Positions 16,263 to 24,912 of a DNA stretch of 64,000 nt are shown here, piece after piece. Within the stretch, counting starts at the first letter, position 1. Each line of letters opens with the position of its first letter. Made by a program: the position numbers and the translations under genes. The DNA is from Streptomyces sclerotialus (GTDB lineage: Bacteria; Actinomycetota; Actinomycetes; Streptomycetales; Streptomycetaceae): NCBI GenBank assembly GCA_000719105.1, contig JODX01000002.1:124001-188000 (forward strand), given 5' to 3'. The notes under the pieces are model-generated. The model saw only the letters and a program-made list of their open reading frames with translations. It made no database searches and was not told the DNA's origin.

Positions 16263-18017
16263 GTGGGCGGGGTGGGCATCGAACTGGACGGGCGGGCTCA
16301 CGCGCGGCAGCGGTGGTCGGCCCGGGTCGCGTTGGGCGCCGCGGCGACGGCCGTGCTGCTGCCCGTGGTCGTCGCCAGGGCCGCGAGCGTGCTGCTGCTC
16401 CTCGGTGGCCTGCTCGGTGTGGGACTCGCACTCGCCGGGATCTGGTGGGCGCTCACCCGCAGGGGGCCGGCCCGCATCGGGGCCGTGGGGCTCGCGGTCG
16501 CGGCGCCCGTCGTCGTCGTCACCCTGTTCGCCGCTGCCAATCTGCTGTGGGTCGTCGTGGTGTCCCTGATGCTGTGGGGGCTGGCGGTGTGGGCGGGCAA
16601 GTACGCGCTGAGCAGTACGAAGTCCCATCAGGTGCGCGTCCGCGAGTACCGGGCGCCCGTCCCGGAGCAGCCGTTCCTGATCATGAATCCGCGCTCCGGG
16701 GACGGCAAGGTCGAGCGCTTCGGGCTGAAGGAGAAGGCCGAGCGGCTGGGCGCGCGGGTCCATCTGCTCGATCCGGACCGGCCGGGCGGGAACGAGGACG
16801 TCGTCGCGCTCGCTCAGGACGCCGTCCGGAACGGTGCCGATCTGCTCGGCGTCGCCGGCGGGGACGGTACCCAGGCGCTCGTCGCCGCCGTCGCCGCCGA
16901 ACACGACATCCCCTTCCTCGTCATCTCCGCCGGCACCCGCAACCACTTCGCCATGGACCTCGGCCTCGACCGCGACGACCCCGCCGCCTGCCTCGACGCG
17001 CTCACCGCCGCCGGCGTCGAACTCCGTGTCGACCTCGGCTTCGCCGACCCACCGGGGGGCGGTGCGCCGTACCCGTTCGTCAACAACGCCTCCTTCGGCG
17101 CGTACGCCGCCGTCGTACAGAGCCCGGAGTACCGCGACGACAAGGTCCGTACATCACTGGAGCTGCTGCCCGACCTGCTCACCCACCAGCGCGGGCCCAC
17201 GCTCGTCGCGTACGCGGAGAAGACCGTCATCGCGGCGCCCCAGGCCGTGCTCGTCTCCAACAACCCCTACCGCAGCGACGACCTGCTCGGCCTCGGGCGC
17301 CGCGAGCGGCTGGACTCCGGCCGGCTGGGCGTCCTCGGCATCAAGGTGGAGAACGCCGCCGAGGCCGCCGCCCTGCTTCTCGGCCCCAACGCCCCCGGCG
17401 TCACCGTGCTGACCGCCCAGGAGGTCGTCGTCGAGGCCGACCGCTCCGAGATCGACGTCGGGATCGACGGCGAGGCGCTGTGCCTGCCGACGCCCGTACG
17501 GTGCCGGATCGTGCCGGGCGCCCTGCGGGTCCGTGTGCCCGCCGACCGGCCCGGTGTCCCCGAGCCCAAGCCGCCCCTGGACTGGCGCCGGCTGCGCAAG
17601 CTCGCGGCGGCGGTCGGACGCACGGCCCTGCCCAAGAGCCGTCAGGGGCCGGGAGGATGGGGGGACTGGCAGCAGGAGCGGCCGCTTCGGCGGGGCCCCC
17701 GGGACGGCCGGGATGGCGCGGGGCCGAGTGCGCAGGGCTGGCGGATCTGGCAGGACGCGCGGCGGAGGCAGACCCGGCAGGGTGAGCGGAGCCGGCAGAG
17801 CCGGGAGGCGTGGGAGACCTGGCAGAGCTGGCGGGAGTACTGGGCGTCCCAGGTCTCACTAGCTCGGCGGAACAGGCGGAAGTACGACGGCTCCCGCACC
17901 CCGGGCGGTGACATCCGCGCCCCGGGCGGTGACATCCGCGCCCCGGGCGGTGACATCCGCGCCCCGGACAGCGGCTCCCGCGGCCCCCACGACGACTCCC
18001 GGTCCCCGCGCGACTGA
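16263..18017 (+). CDS. Membrane-bound diacylglycerol kinase / YegS-LCB5 family lipid kinase
   Basis: Starts at GTG 16263 or GTG 16272 are both possible; neither has a strong ribosome-binding site. The product of about 584 residues begins with three or four hydrophobic segments (residues about 20-120). The DAGK catalytic domain follows, with FLIMNPRSGDGKVERF and the nucleotide-binding GGDGT at 199-203, then NNASFGAYA and the C-terminal phosphatidate-kinase-like lobe. The family phosphorylates diacylglycerol or related lipids with ATP, and in actinomycetes some members act in phosphoinositide or mannoside lipid synthesis. The last 100 residues are Arg/Gln/Trp-rich and contain three exact PGGDIRA repeats, so the tail is probably disordered. 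A palindromic terminator follows. Confidence 0.87.
   Translation: MGGVGIELDGRAHARQRWSARVALGAAATAVLLPVVVARAASVLLLLGGLLGVGLALAGIWWALTRRGPARIGAVGLAVAAPVVVVTLFAAANLLWVVVVSLMLWGLAVWAGKYALSSTKSHQVRVREYRAPVPEQPFLIMNPRSGDGKVERFGLKEKAERLGARVHLLDPDRPGGNEDVVALAQDAVRNGADLLGVAGGDGTQALVAAVAAEHDIPFLVISAGTRNHFAMDLGLDRDDPAACLDALTAAGVELRVDLGFADPPGGGAPYPFVNNASFGAYAAVVQSPEYRDDKVRTSLELLPDLLTHQRGPTLVAYAEKTVIAAPQAVLVSNNPYRSDDLLGLGRRERLDSGRLGVLGIKVENAAEAAALLLGPNAPGVTVLTAQEVVVEADRSEIDVGIDGEALCLPTPVRCRIVPGALRVRVPADRPGVPEPKPPLDWRRLRKLAAAVGRTALPKSRQGPGGWGDWQQERPLRRGPRDGRDGAGPSAQGWRIWQDARRRQTRQGERSRQSREAWETWQSWREYWASQVSLARRNRRKYDGSRTPGGDIRAPGGDIRAPGGDIRAPDSGSRGPHDDSRSPRD
17904..17966 (+). repeat. Three tandem copies of a 21-bp coding repeat
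   Basis: Three exact copies of GGGCGGTGACATCCGCGCCC plus one C encode the heptad PGGDIRA near the C-terminus of the lipid kinase. Each unit is itself nearly palindromic (GGGCG...CGCCC). Slippage would change copy number in steps of seven residues without breaking the frame. Confidence 0.9.
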
Positions 18018-18035
18018 GGCGAACTCAGCGCTGAC

Positions 18036-18055
18036 AACGCCCTGATCAGGGCGTT
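18036..18055 (+). terminator. Perfect 20-bp palindrome with T-rich 3' flank
   Basis: AACGCCCTGATCAGGGCGTT is a perfect palindrome 18 bases after the lipid kinase stop and is followed by TCTT. It can form a stem of 8-9 pairs with a tight loop. This is the most classical intrinsic terminator in the window. Confidence 0.8.
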
Positions 18056-18149
18056 TCTTGCCACTGATCACTGGCGCGGTGTGTGTACCCGGTGAAAGCC
18101 CGTTACCGACGGGTACCCAAAGCATCCGCGCGGGCATACTCTGCGCCTC

Positions 18150-19805
18150 ATGACCGACGCGCAGGCTCCTGAGAAGGCCGAGACGGCGAGTACGGGTACG
18201 CCGGGTACGCCGGGTACGACCGCTCTCAACCCCGTCGCCCGCACCCCCGAAGGCGTCCGCACCGCCGCGGACGTGGTCACCCCGGAGCTGGTCGCCCAGC
18301 TCACCAAGGGGGTGACGGGTTCGGGCCGTACGGCCAACCACATGCCGTTCACCGGGGAGAAGCTGGCCGACCTGCCCGAGTCGACCCCCGAGGACGTGCA
18401 CCAGGCGTTCGAGCAGGCGCGCGCCGCGCAGAGCGTCTGGGCCCAGGTGCCGGTACGGCAGCGCGCCGCCGTCCTCCTCCGCTTCCACGACCTGCTCCTC
18501 GAGCGCCAGGCCGAGGTGCTGGACCTGGTCCAGCTGGAGACCGGCAAGGCGCGGCTGCACGCCCACGAGGAGGTGCAGGCCGTCGCCGTGGCGGCGCGGC
18601 ACTACGGGCACAAGGCGGGCGCGTACCTGCGGCCCAAGCGGCACACCGGTGCGATACCCACGCTCACGCGCATCTCCGAACTGCGCCACCCACGCGGTGT
18701 CGTCGGCCAGATCGCGCCCTGGAACTATCCGCTGGAGCTGTCCGTCGGCGACGCGTTGCCCGCCTTCGTCGCGGGCAACGCCGTCGTCATGAAGCCCGAC
18801 ACGGAGACCGCGCTGACCGCGCTGTGGGCCCGTGACCTGCTGATCGAGGCCGGCCTGCCCGCCGAGGTCTTCCAGGTCGTCATCGGCGACGGCCCGGTGG
18901 TCGGACCCGAGGTCGTCCGGCGCGCCGACTACGTCTCCTTCACCGGCTCCACCCGTACCGGCCGCGAGGTCGCGCAGGGCGCCGCCGCCCGGCTCGTCGG
19001 CGTCTCCCTCGAACTCGGCGGCAAGAACGCCATGCTGGTCCTGGACGACGCCGACCTCGACAAGGCGGCCGCGGGCGCGGTCCGCGCGTGCTTCTCGTCC
19101 GCCGGCCAGCTCTGCATCTCCATCGAGCGGCTGTACGTGCACGAGTCGGTCGCCGACGCCTTCCTGGAGCGTTTCGCGGCCCGCACGCGCGCGATGCGGC
19201 TGGGCACGGCCCTCGCGTACGGCGCCGACATGGGGTCGCTGGCGGGCAAGCGTCAGCTGGAGGCCGTCAAACGGCACGTCGACGAGGCCGTCGCCAAGGG
19301 CGCGAAGATCGTCGCGGGTGGGATCGCCCGCCCGGACATCGGCCCGTACTTCTACGAGCCGACCATCCTCGACGGTGTCGAGGCACCCATGGCGGTGTGC
19401 ACCGAGGAGACGTTCGGCCCGGTCGTCTCCGTCTACCGCGTCAAGGACGAGGACGAGGCGGTCCTGCTCGCCAACGCCACCCCGTACGGACTGAACGCGT
19501 CCGTGTGGACCAGGGACGGGCGCCGGGGCCGCGCGATCGCCGCCCGGCTGCGCACCGGCACGGTCAACGTCAACGAGGGCTACGCCGCCGCGTACGGCAG
19601 CGTCCAGTCACCCATGGGCGGTATGAAGGACTCCGGTCTCGGCCGCCGTCACGGCTCCGAGGGCATCCTCAAGTACACCGAGGCCCAGACCGTCGCCCAC
19701 CAGCGGCTGCTCCCGATGGCGCCCTCGCTCGGCATGGACGACGAGAAGTACGCGGCGTTCATGAGCCGCAGCCTGAGGCTGATGAAGGCCTTCCGGCTGC
19801 GCTGA
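18150..19805 (+). CDS. gabD2: NAD(P)-dependent succinate-semialdehyde dehydrogenase / aldehyde dehydrogenase
   Basis: The 551-residue protein is a full-length aldehyde dehydrogenase. The coenzyme fold shows IAPWNYPLELSVGDALPAFVAGN, the general base lies in SLELGGK (E288), and the catalytic cysteine in SAGQLCISIER (C322). Sequence style and length fit the actinobacterial GabD2 branch, which oxidises succinic semialdehyde to succinate. The symbol is given on that resemblance and the substrate is not proven. A GMC oxidoreductase gene follows 138 bases downstream on the same strand. An alcohol-to-aldehyde-to-acid pair is therefore possible, and the substrate may be something other than succinic semialdehyde. 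The N-terminal 25 residues contain short TPGT repeats and are probably disordered. Confidence 0.82.
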   Translation: MTDAQAPEKAETASTGTPGTPGTTALNPVARTPEGVRTAADVVTPELVAQLTKGVTGSGRTANHMPFTGEKLADLPESTPEDVHQAFEQARAAQSVWAQVPVRQRAAVLLRFHDLLLERQAEVLDLVQLETGKARLHAHEEVQAVAVAARHYGHKAGAYLRPKRHTGAIPTLTRISELRHPRGVVGQIAPWNYPLELSVGDALPAFVAGNAVVMKPDTETALTALWARDLLIEAGLPAEVFQVVIGDGPVVGPEVVRRADYVSFTGSTRTGREVAQGAAARLVGVSLELGGKNAMLVLDDADLDKAAAGAVRACFSSAGQLCISIERLYVHESVADAFLERFAARTRAMRLGTALAYGADMGSLAGKRQLEAVKRHVDEAVAKGAKIVAGGIARPDIGPYFYEPTILDGVEAPMAVCTEETFGPVVSVYRVKDEDEAVLLANATPYGLNASVWTRDGRRGRAIAARLRTGTVNVNEGYAAAYGSVQSPMGGMKDSGLGRRHGSEGILKYTEAQTVAHQRLLPMAPSLGMDDEKYAAFMSRSLRLMKAFRLR

Positions 19806-19855
19806 GCGCCCGGCCCATGCCGAGGGCCGTTGCCAGTACCGGACCTCGCCGACCC

Positions 19856-19922
19856 CGCCCACTCCGCCGAATCCGCCCACCCTGCCGAATCCGCCCACCC
19901 CGTCCACCCCGCCCACCCCGGC
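19856..19922. repeat. Short CCGCCGAATCCGCCCA-type tandem repeats before GMC gene
   Basis: The leader between the dehydrogenase and the GMC gene holds about five imperfect copies of a 16-18 base pyrimidine-rich unit (CCGCC GAATCCGCCCAC). Beyond repeat character no function is evident. Confidence 0.6.
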
Positions 19923-19943
19923 AGTTCTCAACGAGGAGAGCAC

Positions 19944-21836
19944 ATGTCCCTGGACGACGCTGCCCAGAAACAGGCCGACGAGACCCCCGCCGTGCCGGAC
20001 TCCGACGCATCCGACCGCTCCGACGACGGAGCGTACGACTACGACGTCATCGTCGTCGGCTCCGGCTTCGGCGGCTCCGTCACCGCCCTGCGCCTGACCG
20101 AGAAGGGCTACCGCGTGGGCGTGCTGGAGGCGGGCCGCCGCTTCACCCGCCAGTCGCTGCCGAAGAACTCCTGGGACCTGAAGAACTACCTGTGGGCACC
20201 CGGGCTCGGCATGTACGGCATCCAGCGCATCCACCTGCTGGGCAACGTCATGGTGCTGGCGGGCGCCGGCGTCGGCGGCGGCTCCCTGAACTACGCCAAC
20301 ACCCTTTACGTACCGCCGAAGGCGTTCTTCCAGGACCCGCAGTGGAAGGACATCACCGACTGGCAGGAGGAACTCCAGCCGTACTACGACCAGGCCCGGC
20401 GCATGCTCGGGGTGCGCATCAACCCGACGACGACCCCGTCGGACGTGCACCTCAAGGCGGCCGCCGAGCGGATGGGCTGCGGCGACACGTTCCATCTGGC
20501 ACCGGTCGGCGTCTTCTTCGGCGACGGCGAGGACGGCGACGGGACGGTGCGGGCGAAGCCGGGCCAGGAGGTCCCCGACCCGTACTTCGGCGGCGCGGGC
20601 CCCGCCCGCCGGGCCTGCGCCGAGTGCGGTGAGTGCATGACGGGCTGCCGCCACGGCGCCAAGAACACCCTCAACGAGAACTACCTGTACCTCGCCGAGA
20701 AGGCGGGTGCGGTCGTCCACCCCATGACGACGGTCGTGTCGGTCACGGACGACTCCCGGGGCGGCTACGCCGTCACCACGCTCCCGACCGACGCCAGACA
20801 GAGGGGACGGAGGAGAGGACGGGGACAGGGGCGGGGACAGAGGCGGACGGGGCGGGTCTACCGGGCGCGCCGCGTCGTCCTCGCGGCCGGCACCTACGGC
20901 ACCCAGACGCTGCTGCACCGGATGAAGCAGGGCGGGCAACTTCCGTACCTGTCCGACCGGCTGGGCATACTGACCCGCACGAACTCCGAGGCCCTGGTGG
21001 GCGCGCAGACCGACGACCGCCGCTACCGCAGGGCGCACGGCGAGCCCAGAGCCGACTTCACCCGGGGCGTGGCCATCACGTCCTCGATCCACCCCGACGG
21101 CAACACCCACATAGAGCCCGTCCGCTACGGCAAGGGCTCCAACGCGATGGGCGGCCTGTCCATCCTCCAGGTCCCGTACGCGGAGGGCTCCTCCCGCGCC
21201 CTCGCCTGGCTCGGCAACGCGGCACGCCACCCGTTGCTGCTGCTCCGCTCGCTGTCCAACCACCGTTGGTCCGAGCGCACGATCATCGGCCTGGTGATGC
21301 AGTCCCTGGACAACTCCCTGACCACGCACCTGAAGCAGAAGGGCGTCGGGAAGGGGCTGCTCACCGCCCGCCAGGGGCACGGTGCGCCCAACCCCAAGCA
21401 GATCAGGGCCGCCACCGAGGCCGCGACCACCCTGGCCGACGAGATCAACGGTTTCCCGGGCAGCAATGTGGGCGAGCTGATGGGCACCCCGCTCACCGCG
21501 CACTTCCTGGGCGGATGCCCGATCGGCGCCTCCCGCGAGGACGGCGTGATCGACCCGTACCACCGGCTGTACGGCCACCCGGGCATCTCCGTCGTCGACG
21601 GCTCCGCGGTCTCGGCGAACCTCGGCGTCAACCCCTCCCTCACGATCACCGCGCAGGCCGAGCGCGCGATGTCGTACTGGCCCAACAAGGGCGAGGCCGA
21701 TCCGCGTCCGGCGCAGGAGGCCGCGTACGAGCGGCTGAAGCCGGTGGAGCCGCGGCGGCCGGCGGTCCCGGCGGACGCGTTCGGCGCGCTGCGACTGCCG
21801 TTCCTCGGGGTGCCGGTGGTGCCGCCGAAGAAGTGA
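19944..21836 (+). CDS. GMC-family FAD oxidoreductase (cholesterol-oxidase-like) with CxxCxxCxxxC motif
   Basis: ATG 19944 is preceded by GAGGAGAG at good spacing. The 630-residue protein has the FAD dinucleotide-binding motif GSGFGG (39-44), GAGVGGGSLNYANTL and the C-terminal GMC block ending in VVDGSAVSANLGVNPSLTITAQAER. GMC enzymes oxidise alcohols or sterols and reduce FAD. Residues C225, C228, C231 and C235 form CxxCxxCxxxC (CAECGECMTGC), the spacing of a ferredoxin [4Fe-4S] site. The same patch exists in mycobacterial ChoD-like proteins, where its role is not established to my knowledge. No signal peptide is visible, so the protein is probably cytoplasmic. Its partner upstream is an aldehyde dehydrogenase. 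A strong terminator follows. Confidence 0.87.
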   Translation: MSLDDAAQKQADETPAVPDSDASDRSDDGAYDYDVIVVGSGFGGSVTALRLTEKGYRVGVLEAGRRFTRQSLPKNSWDLKNYLWAPGLGMYGIQRIHLLGNVMVLAGAGVGGGSLNYANTLYVPPKAFFQDPQWKDITDWQEELQPYYDQARRMLGVRINPTTTPSDVHLKAAAERMGCGDTFHLAPVGVFFGDGEDGDGTVRAKPGQEVPDPYFGGAGPARRACAECGECMTGCRHGAKNTLNENYLYLAEKAGAVVHPMTTVVSVTDDSRGGYAVTTLPTDARQRGRRRGRGQGRGQRRTGRVYRARRVVLAAGTYGTQTLLHRMKQGGQLPYLSDRLGILTRTNSEALVGAQTDDRRYRRAHGEPRADFTRGVAITSSIHPDGNTHIEPVRYGKGSNAMGGLSILQVPYAEGSSRALAWLGNAARHPLLLLRSLSNHRWSERTIIGLVMQSLDNSLTTHLKQKGVGKGLLTARQGHGAPNPKQIRAATEAATTLADEINGFPGSNVGELMGTPLTAHFLGGCPIGASREDGVIDPYHRLYGHPGISVVDGSAVSANLGVNPSLTITAQAERAMSYWPNKGEADPRPAQEAAYERLKPVEPRRPAVPADAFGALRLPFLGVPVVPPKK

Positions 21837-21859
21837 CGTGGCGCGTACGACATACGGAG

Positions 21860-21900
21860 AAGGACCCGCACCCCCCTCCGAGTGCGGGTCCTTCTTCTTG
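21860..21900. terminator. Bidirectional terminator between GMC gene and sortase-substrate gene
   Basis: AAGGACCCGCAC (21860-21871) pairs with GTGCGGGTCCTT (21882-21893), followed by CTTCTTG. The A/T ends of both arms make it usable from either side. It lies between convergent genes. Confidence 0.8.
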
Positions 21901-21966
21901 TGCGAGGCATGACGCCTGACGCAGCTTGTGGGCGGAGGGGGGGCGGCCGTCAGCCGCCCGGCCCTC

Positions 21967-22043
21967 CGTTACGCGAAGCTGTTCTCCACGCCGTTACGCG
22001 AAGCTGTTCTCCACGCCGTTACGCGACGCTGCTCTCCGCGCCC
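21967..22043. repeat. 25-bp tandem repeat duplicating the 3' end of the adjacent gene
   Basis: CCGTTACGCGAAGCTGTTCT plus CCACG occurs twice in tandem just beyond the stop of the minus-strand LAETG gene. A third, diverged copy covers that gene's last codons and stop. Read on the minus strand, each copy encodes VENSFA and a TAA stop, matching the real C-terminus AESSVA. Confidence 0.85.
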
Positions 22044-23095
22044 TTGCGACGGCGGACCAGGAACACCGCGCCACCGCCGACGACGACCGCGGCACCGCCG
22101 ATGAGGCCGATCATGGGCAGCGCGGAGCTGGAACCGGTCTCGGCGAGGTTGCCGATCGGCAGGTCGGCGATGTCGCCCTGCGGCCGCTTGACGGGGTCCT
22201 TGCCGTCCTTGTCACCCGGCGTGGCGTCGCCCGGGTTCGGGTTGGCGGAGCCCGGCTTCAGCACCTGGAACTCGTAGAACCCCCAGCCCGAGGCGACGCA
22301 GTCCTGGTCGCCGACCTTGTCGAGGTAGGCGCCGGCACCGAGCGAGTAGGCGTCACCCGCGGGGGCGTCCTTGTCGACGCTGACGCGCAGGTCGAACTTC
22401 TCGCTCGCCTTGGACTTCAGCTCCTCGGCGTAGGCGAAGTAGCCGCCGGCCCACCCGTCCTCACCGATCGAGGTCCACTTGCCGTTGTCGGGGTCCTTGA
22501 ACTGCAGGTCGACGTACCGGCTGAGGTACTTGTCGATGTCGTCCAGCTCGTAGTTGTCGACCGTGGCGTAGACGGCGACCTCCTTGACGTCCACGTCCGA
22601 GTCGTTGGTGACGACCAGCTGGAAGGAGTGGTAGCCGCTGCCCGCGACGATCTTGCCGGGCAGCCCCGTGATGTCCGCGGAGACCTTGGCGTCGTCGTAC
22701 TCCTCGTCCAGGTCCTCGCAGAAGGGAACGTCGGGCTCCGGGGCCTCCGGCTCCTCCGTCGCGGAGTTGGTCGGATCCGGGGTGCCCGTCGGGCTCGGGG
22801 ACTGGGTCGTGGTCTCCTCGGGTGCCGTCGTGGGCGGAGTGGTCTCCGGCTCCGCCGGGGTGGACGATGTGCCCGTCGGTGCCGGCTCGGTGGAGCCGGT
22901 CGCGCCCGGCGCCGGCGTGTCCGTCGCGGCCGGCGAGCTGGAAGCGTCGGACGGGTTCGATGTCGACTCGGTGGTGGTCGTGCCCGTGGTGTCGGACGGG
23001 GTCCCTTCGGCGAAGGCGGCCGGAGCGGACAGCAGGGCGATCGGGGCCAGGGCGGCCGTGGCAGCCGCTGTGGCCAGAGCGCGGCGAAGCTTCAT
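22019..23095 (-). CDS. Cell-wall-anchored protein with LAETG sortase signal
   Basis: The start at 23095 (MKLRRALATAAATAALAP) is chosen because GAGG lies nine bases upstream on the mRNA; an ATG five codons earlier has no such site. The 358-residue protein has a signal peptide ending near AAFA. A Thr/Ser/Pro-rich stalk of about 90 residues and a folded beta-rich domain follow. At the C-terminus come LAETG (317-321), a hydrophobic stretch and RRRK. LAXTG is the recognition sequence of class E sortases in Streptomyces, which join the threonine to the peptidoglycan cross-bridge. The function of the exposed domain is unknown. A Crp-like site lies about 130 bases upstream, between this gene and the divergent lipoprotein gene. 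Confidence 0.9.
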   Translation of the reverse strand: MKLRRALATAAATAALAPIALLSAPAAFAEGTPSDTTGTTTTESTSNPSDASSSPAATDTPAPGATGSTEPAPTGTSSTPAEPETTPPTTAPEETTTQSPSPTGTPDPTNSATEEPEAPEPDVPFCEDLDEEYDDAKVSADITGLPGKIVAGSGYHSFQLVVTNDSDVDVKEVAVYATVDNYELDDIDKYLSRYVDLQFKDPDNGKWTSIGEDGWAGGYFAYAEELKSKASEKFDLRVSVDKDAPAGDAYSLGAGAYLDKVGDQDCVASGWGFYEFQVLKPGSANPNPGDATPGDKDGKDPVKRPQGDIADLPIGNLAETGSSSALPMIGLIGGAAVVVGGGAVFLVRRRKGAESSVA

Positions 23096-23408
23096 CAGGT
23101 AGGACCTCATCCGAGTCGTATCCGGGTGACTGCCACGCCGCCGGACGCGGTCGTGGCCGTTGGTTCCGCAGGTGTGACCGGTGAGATCTGCGAAGGGTTG
23201 TGCGCATGTTCACAGAAAACTTATGTGCTCTGGGTCACATGTGCGGGCCCGTGAAATTCGTTGCGACGGAGGACTTCGTGCGTGATGGGATGTGCGTCGG
23301 CTCCGGCGGCTGTCGGGGCCCTGTGAGCTGCATGTGCGGTGTAGTGAGCGCGTGGCGATGAGACGCGCGCGGGGGACGGGCACATGCGCGGGATCCGGAG
23401 GCGGGAAC
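23096..23408. other. Divergent intergenic region between sortase substrate and lipoprotein genes
   Basis: This 313-base gap contains the Crp-like palindrome listed separately and the ribosome-binding site GGAGGCGGG at 23396-23404. I see no other structure in it. Confidence 0.4.
23223..23240. promoter_or_regulatory. Candidate Crp operator
   Basis: ATGTGCTCTGGGTCACAT is an inverted repeat (ATGTG-N8-CACAT). It fits GTG-N6-GNCAC, the motif I recall for Streptomyces Crp, and differs from the classical TGTGA-N6-TCACA at one base. It is centred 136 bases from the minus-strand start and 177 bases from the plus-strand start. Confidence 0.5.
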
Positions 23409-24143
23409 GTGAAGTCGAACATGTCGCGGGCAGCCATGGCCCTCTCGGCGGTGGTGGCGCTGGGATTCACCGCGGCGTGCGGTGGGGGCGGCGACGAGGA
23501 GAGGACCGAGAAGCCGGGCGAGTCGTCGTCGGCGGCCGCGCCGAAGGCCGACGAGGTGAAGAACGAGCCGGCGGGCCCGCTCAGCGCGGCCGAGCTGGAC
23601 AAGGCCGTTCTCGCCGGCGGTGACGTCGCGGACTACGAGGTCACGAAGATGTCGGAGGCGGACATGCCCGCCGTCAGCGTGCCCGCGGAGCCGGCCACGT
23701 GCCAGCCGATCGCGGACATGTTCTTCTTCGCGTCCACCCCGATGGCGGAGTCCCGTACCGGACGCACCCTCACCCCAGGCAGCAGCCTGGACGCGACCGT
23801 CACCTCGGTCGCCCTGCTCGCCCATGAGGCGGGGGACGCCGAGAAAGTGATCGCCGATCTGCGTACGGCCTCGGAGAAGTGCACCGCGTACGAGCACACC
23901 GACTACAAGTACAGCGACGTCAAGGGCCTGCCCGCGCCGAAGTACGGCGACGAGGCGGTCTCCTACGAGCAGACGGGCGTGATCGACGGCACCACCCTGT
24001 CGATGAACTTCACGATCGTGCGCAGCGGCTCGACGCTCGCGGCGTTCTACGCGATGAACGCCCTCGAGGCGGAGAAGGCGCAGGTGGCGGACGAGCTGGT
24101 CGAGAAGCAGCTGGAGAAGCTGGAAGGACTGAAGAAGTCCTAG
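23409..24143 (+). CDS. Secreted lipoprotein of unknown function
   Basis: GTG 23409 has GGAGGCGGG five bases upstream, better than the distal in-frame ATG. The 244-residue product has a lipoprotein signal: VKSNMSR, a hydrophobic core and a lipobox ending TAAC (C24), followed by GGGG and a charged Glu/Lys/Ser linker. The lipidated cysteine would hold it on the outer face of the membrane. The remaining 190 residues form a globular alpha/beta domain with PAEPATCQPIADMFFF and a C-terminal charged helix (ELVEKQLEKLEGLKK). The layout resembles actinobacterial sensor-type lipoproteins such as the PknH or LpqN-like group, but I cannot assign a family. Confidence 0.85.
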   Translation: MKSNMSRAAMALSAVVALGFTAACGGGGDEERTEKPGESSSAAAPKADEVKNEPAGPLSAAELDKAVLAGGDVADYEVTKMSEADMPAVSVPAEPATCQPIADMFFFASTPMAESRTGRTLTPGSSLDATVTSVALLAHEAGDAEKVIADLRTASEKCTAYEHTDYKYSDVKGLPAPKYGDEAVSYEQTGVIDGTTLSMNFTIVRSGSTLAAFYAMNALEAEKAQVADELVEKQLEKLEGLKKS

Positions 24144-24238
24144 AGGCTTCAGGCGCCCCGGTGCTCCCGGCGTCTCCCGGCACTCCGAGCGGCTCCGAGC
24201 GCTGCGAGCGCTGCGAGCGCTCCAGAGGCTGTGAGGGC

Positions 24239-24310
24239 CCTCGAAGGTGGCATGAGGACGAAGGCGGCATGAGAGCGAAGGTGACATGAGAGCGAAGGTG
24301 ACATGAGAGC
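24239..24310. repeat. Tandem repeat of about 18 bp (GAAGGTGACATGAGAGC type)
   Basis: Four copies follow one another, with the last two identical and the first two diverged. The array runs directly into the terminator hairpin. Confidence 0.8.
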
Positions 24311-24346
24311 GAAGAGCCCCGCGGGACCAGTCCCGCGGGGCTCTTC
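24311..24346 (+). terminator. Strong 16-bp hairpin terminator downstream of lipoprotein gene
   Basis: GAAGAGCCCCGCGGGA (24311-24326) pairs with TCCCGCGGGGCTCTTC (24331-24346) around the loop CCAG. The stem is perfect and is followed by TGCGTC. Confidence 0.85.
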
Positions 24347-24912
24347 TGCGTCAGCACCGACGTCAGGGCAGCGCCGGTGCCTGGGAAGCGGCGCCGGGGG
24401 GTTGCGCCGCTTGCTCGGTGCGCTCGCTTGTCCGCCGGTCGGCGCCCCGGCTCACTGGGGGCGCGTACGTGGTATCGACCTTTGGCAGTCGAGCCGTTCG
24501 ATGCAGTTGTTCGGAGTGCGGGCTGTCCTTGCATCGTGCTGGATGGGTCGCGGCCTCCGCAACCGTTTCGACCACCCTTGAACAGATTCCGCCGGTCGGC
24601 TCCGGGCGTCCCCGAAGCCGACCGTTCTCTGGGTGACCGGGCTGCTGTCCCCTGCCGTCCGGTCACGACCCTGGAGCGAGGTCCCACGGCGCACAGCACG
24701 ATCCGTACGCCTCATCGCTCCAGCGGAGCCACGCGTGGTTCTTCCGGGCCCGCGCCTGGCTGACGCGGACACCGGGACCAACGAAGGGTTTCGCGCGGCG
24801 GTCACGCGCCGTACGGGTGAGAGAAGGAGCGGACGTGCGTACGCCGGGCCTGCGTGCGGTATGCGCGTCGGGCGTACCGGCTGAGTCCCGGCCCGGGCGG
24901 GCTCCGACGACG

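Larger units (their letters stand above)
24144..24912. other. Gene-free stretch with terminator and minisatellite
   Basis: About 770 bases hold no convincing gene. The first 170 bases contain GAGCGCTGC repeats, an 18-bp minisatellite and the terminator at 24311-24346. From 24350 to 24912 GC content is lower than in the flanks. I see no tRNA cloverleaf or coding pattern. An undescribed RNA or a decayed gene cannot be excluded. Confidence 0.45.

Noticed and set aside
24239..24310. Repeat array as CRISPR
   Set aside because: The units are directly tandem, without unique spacers, and no cas gene is near.
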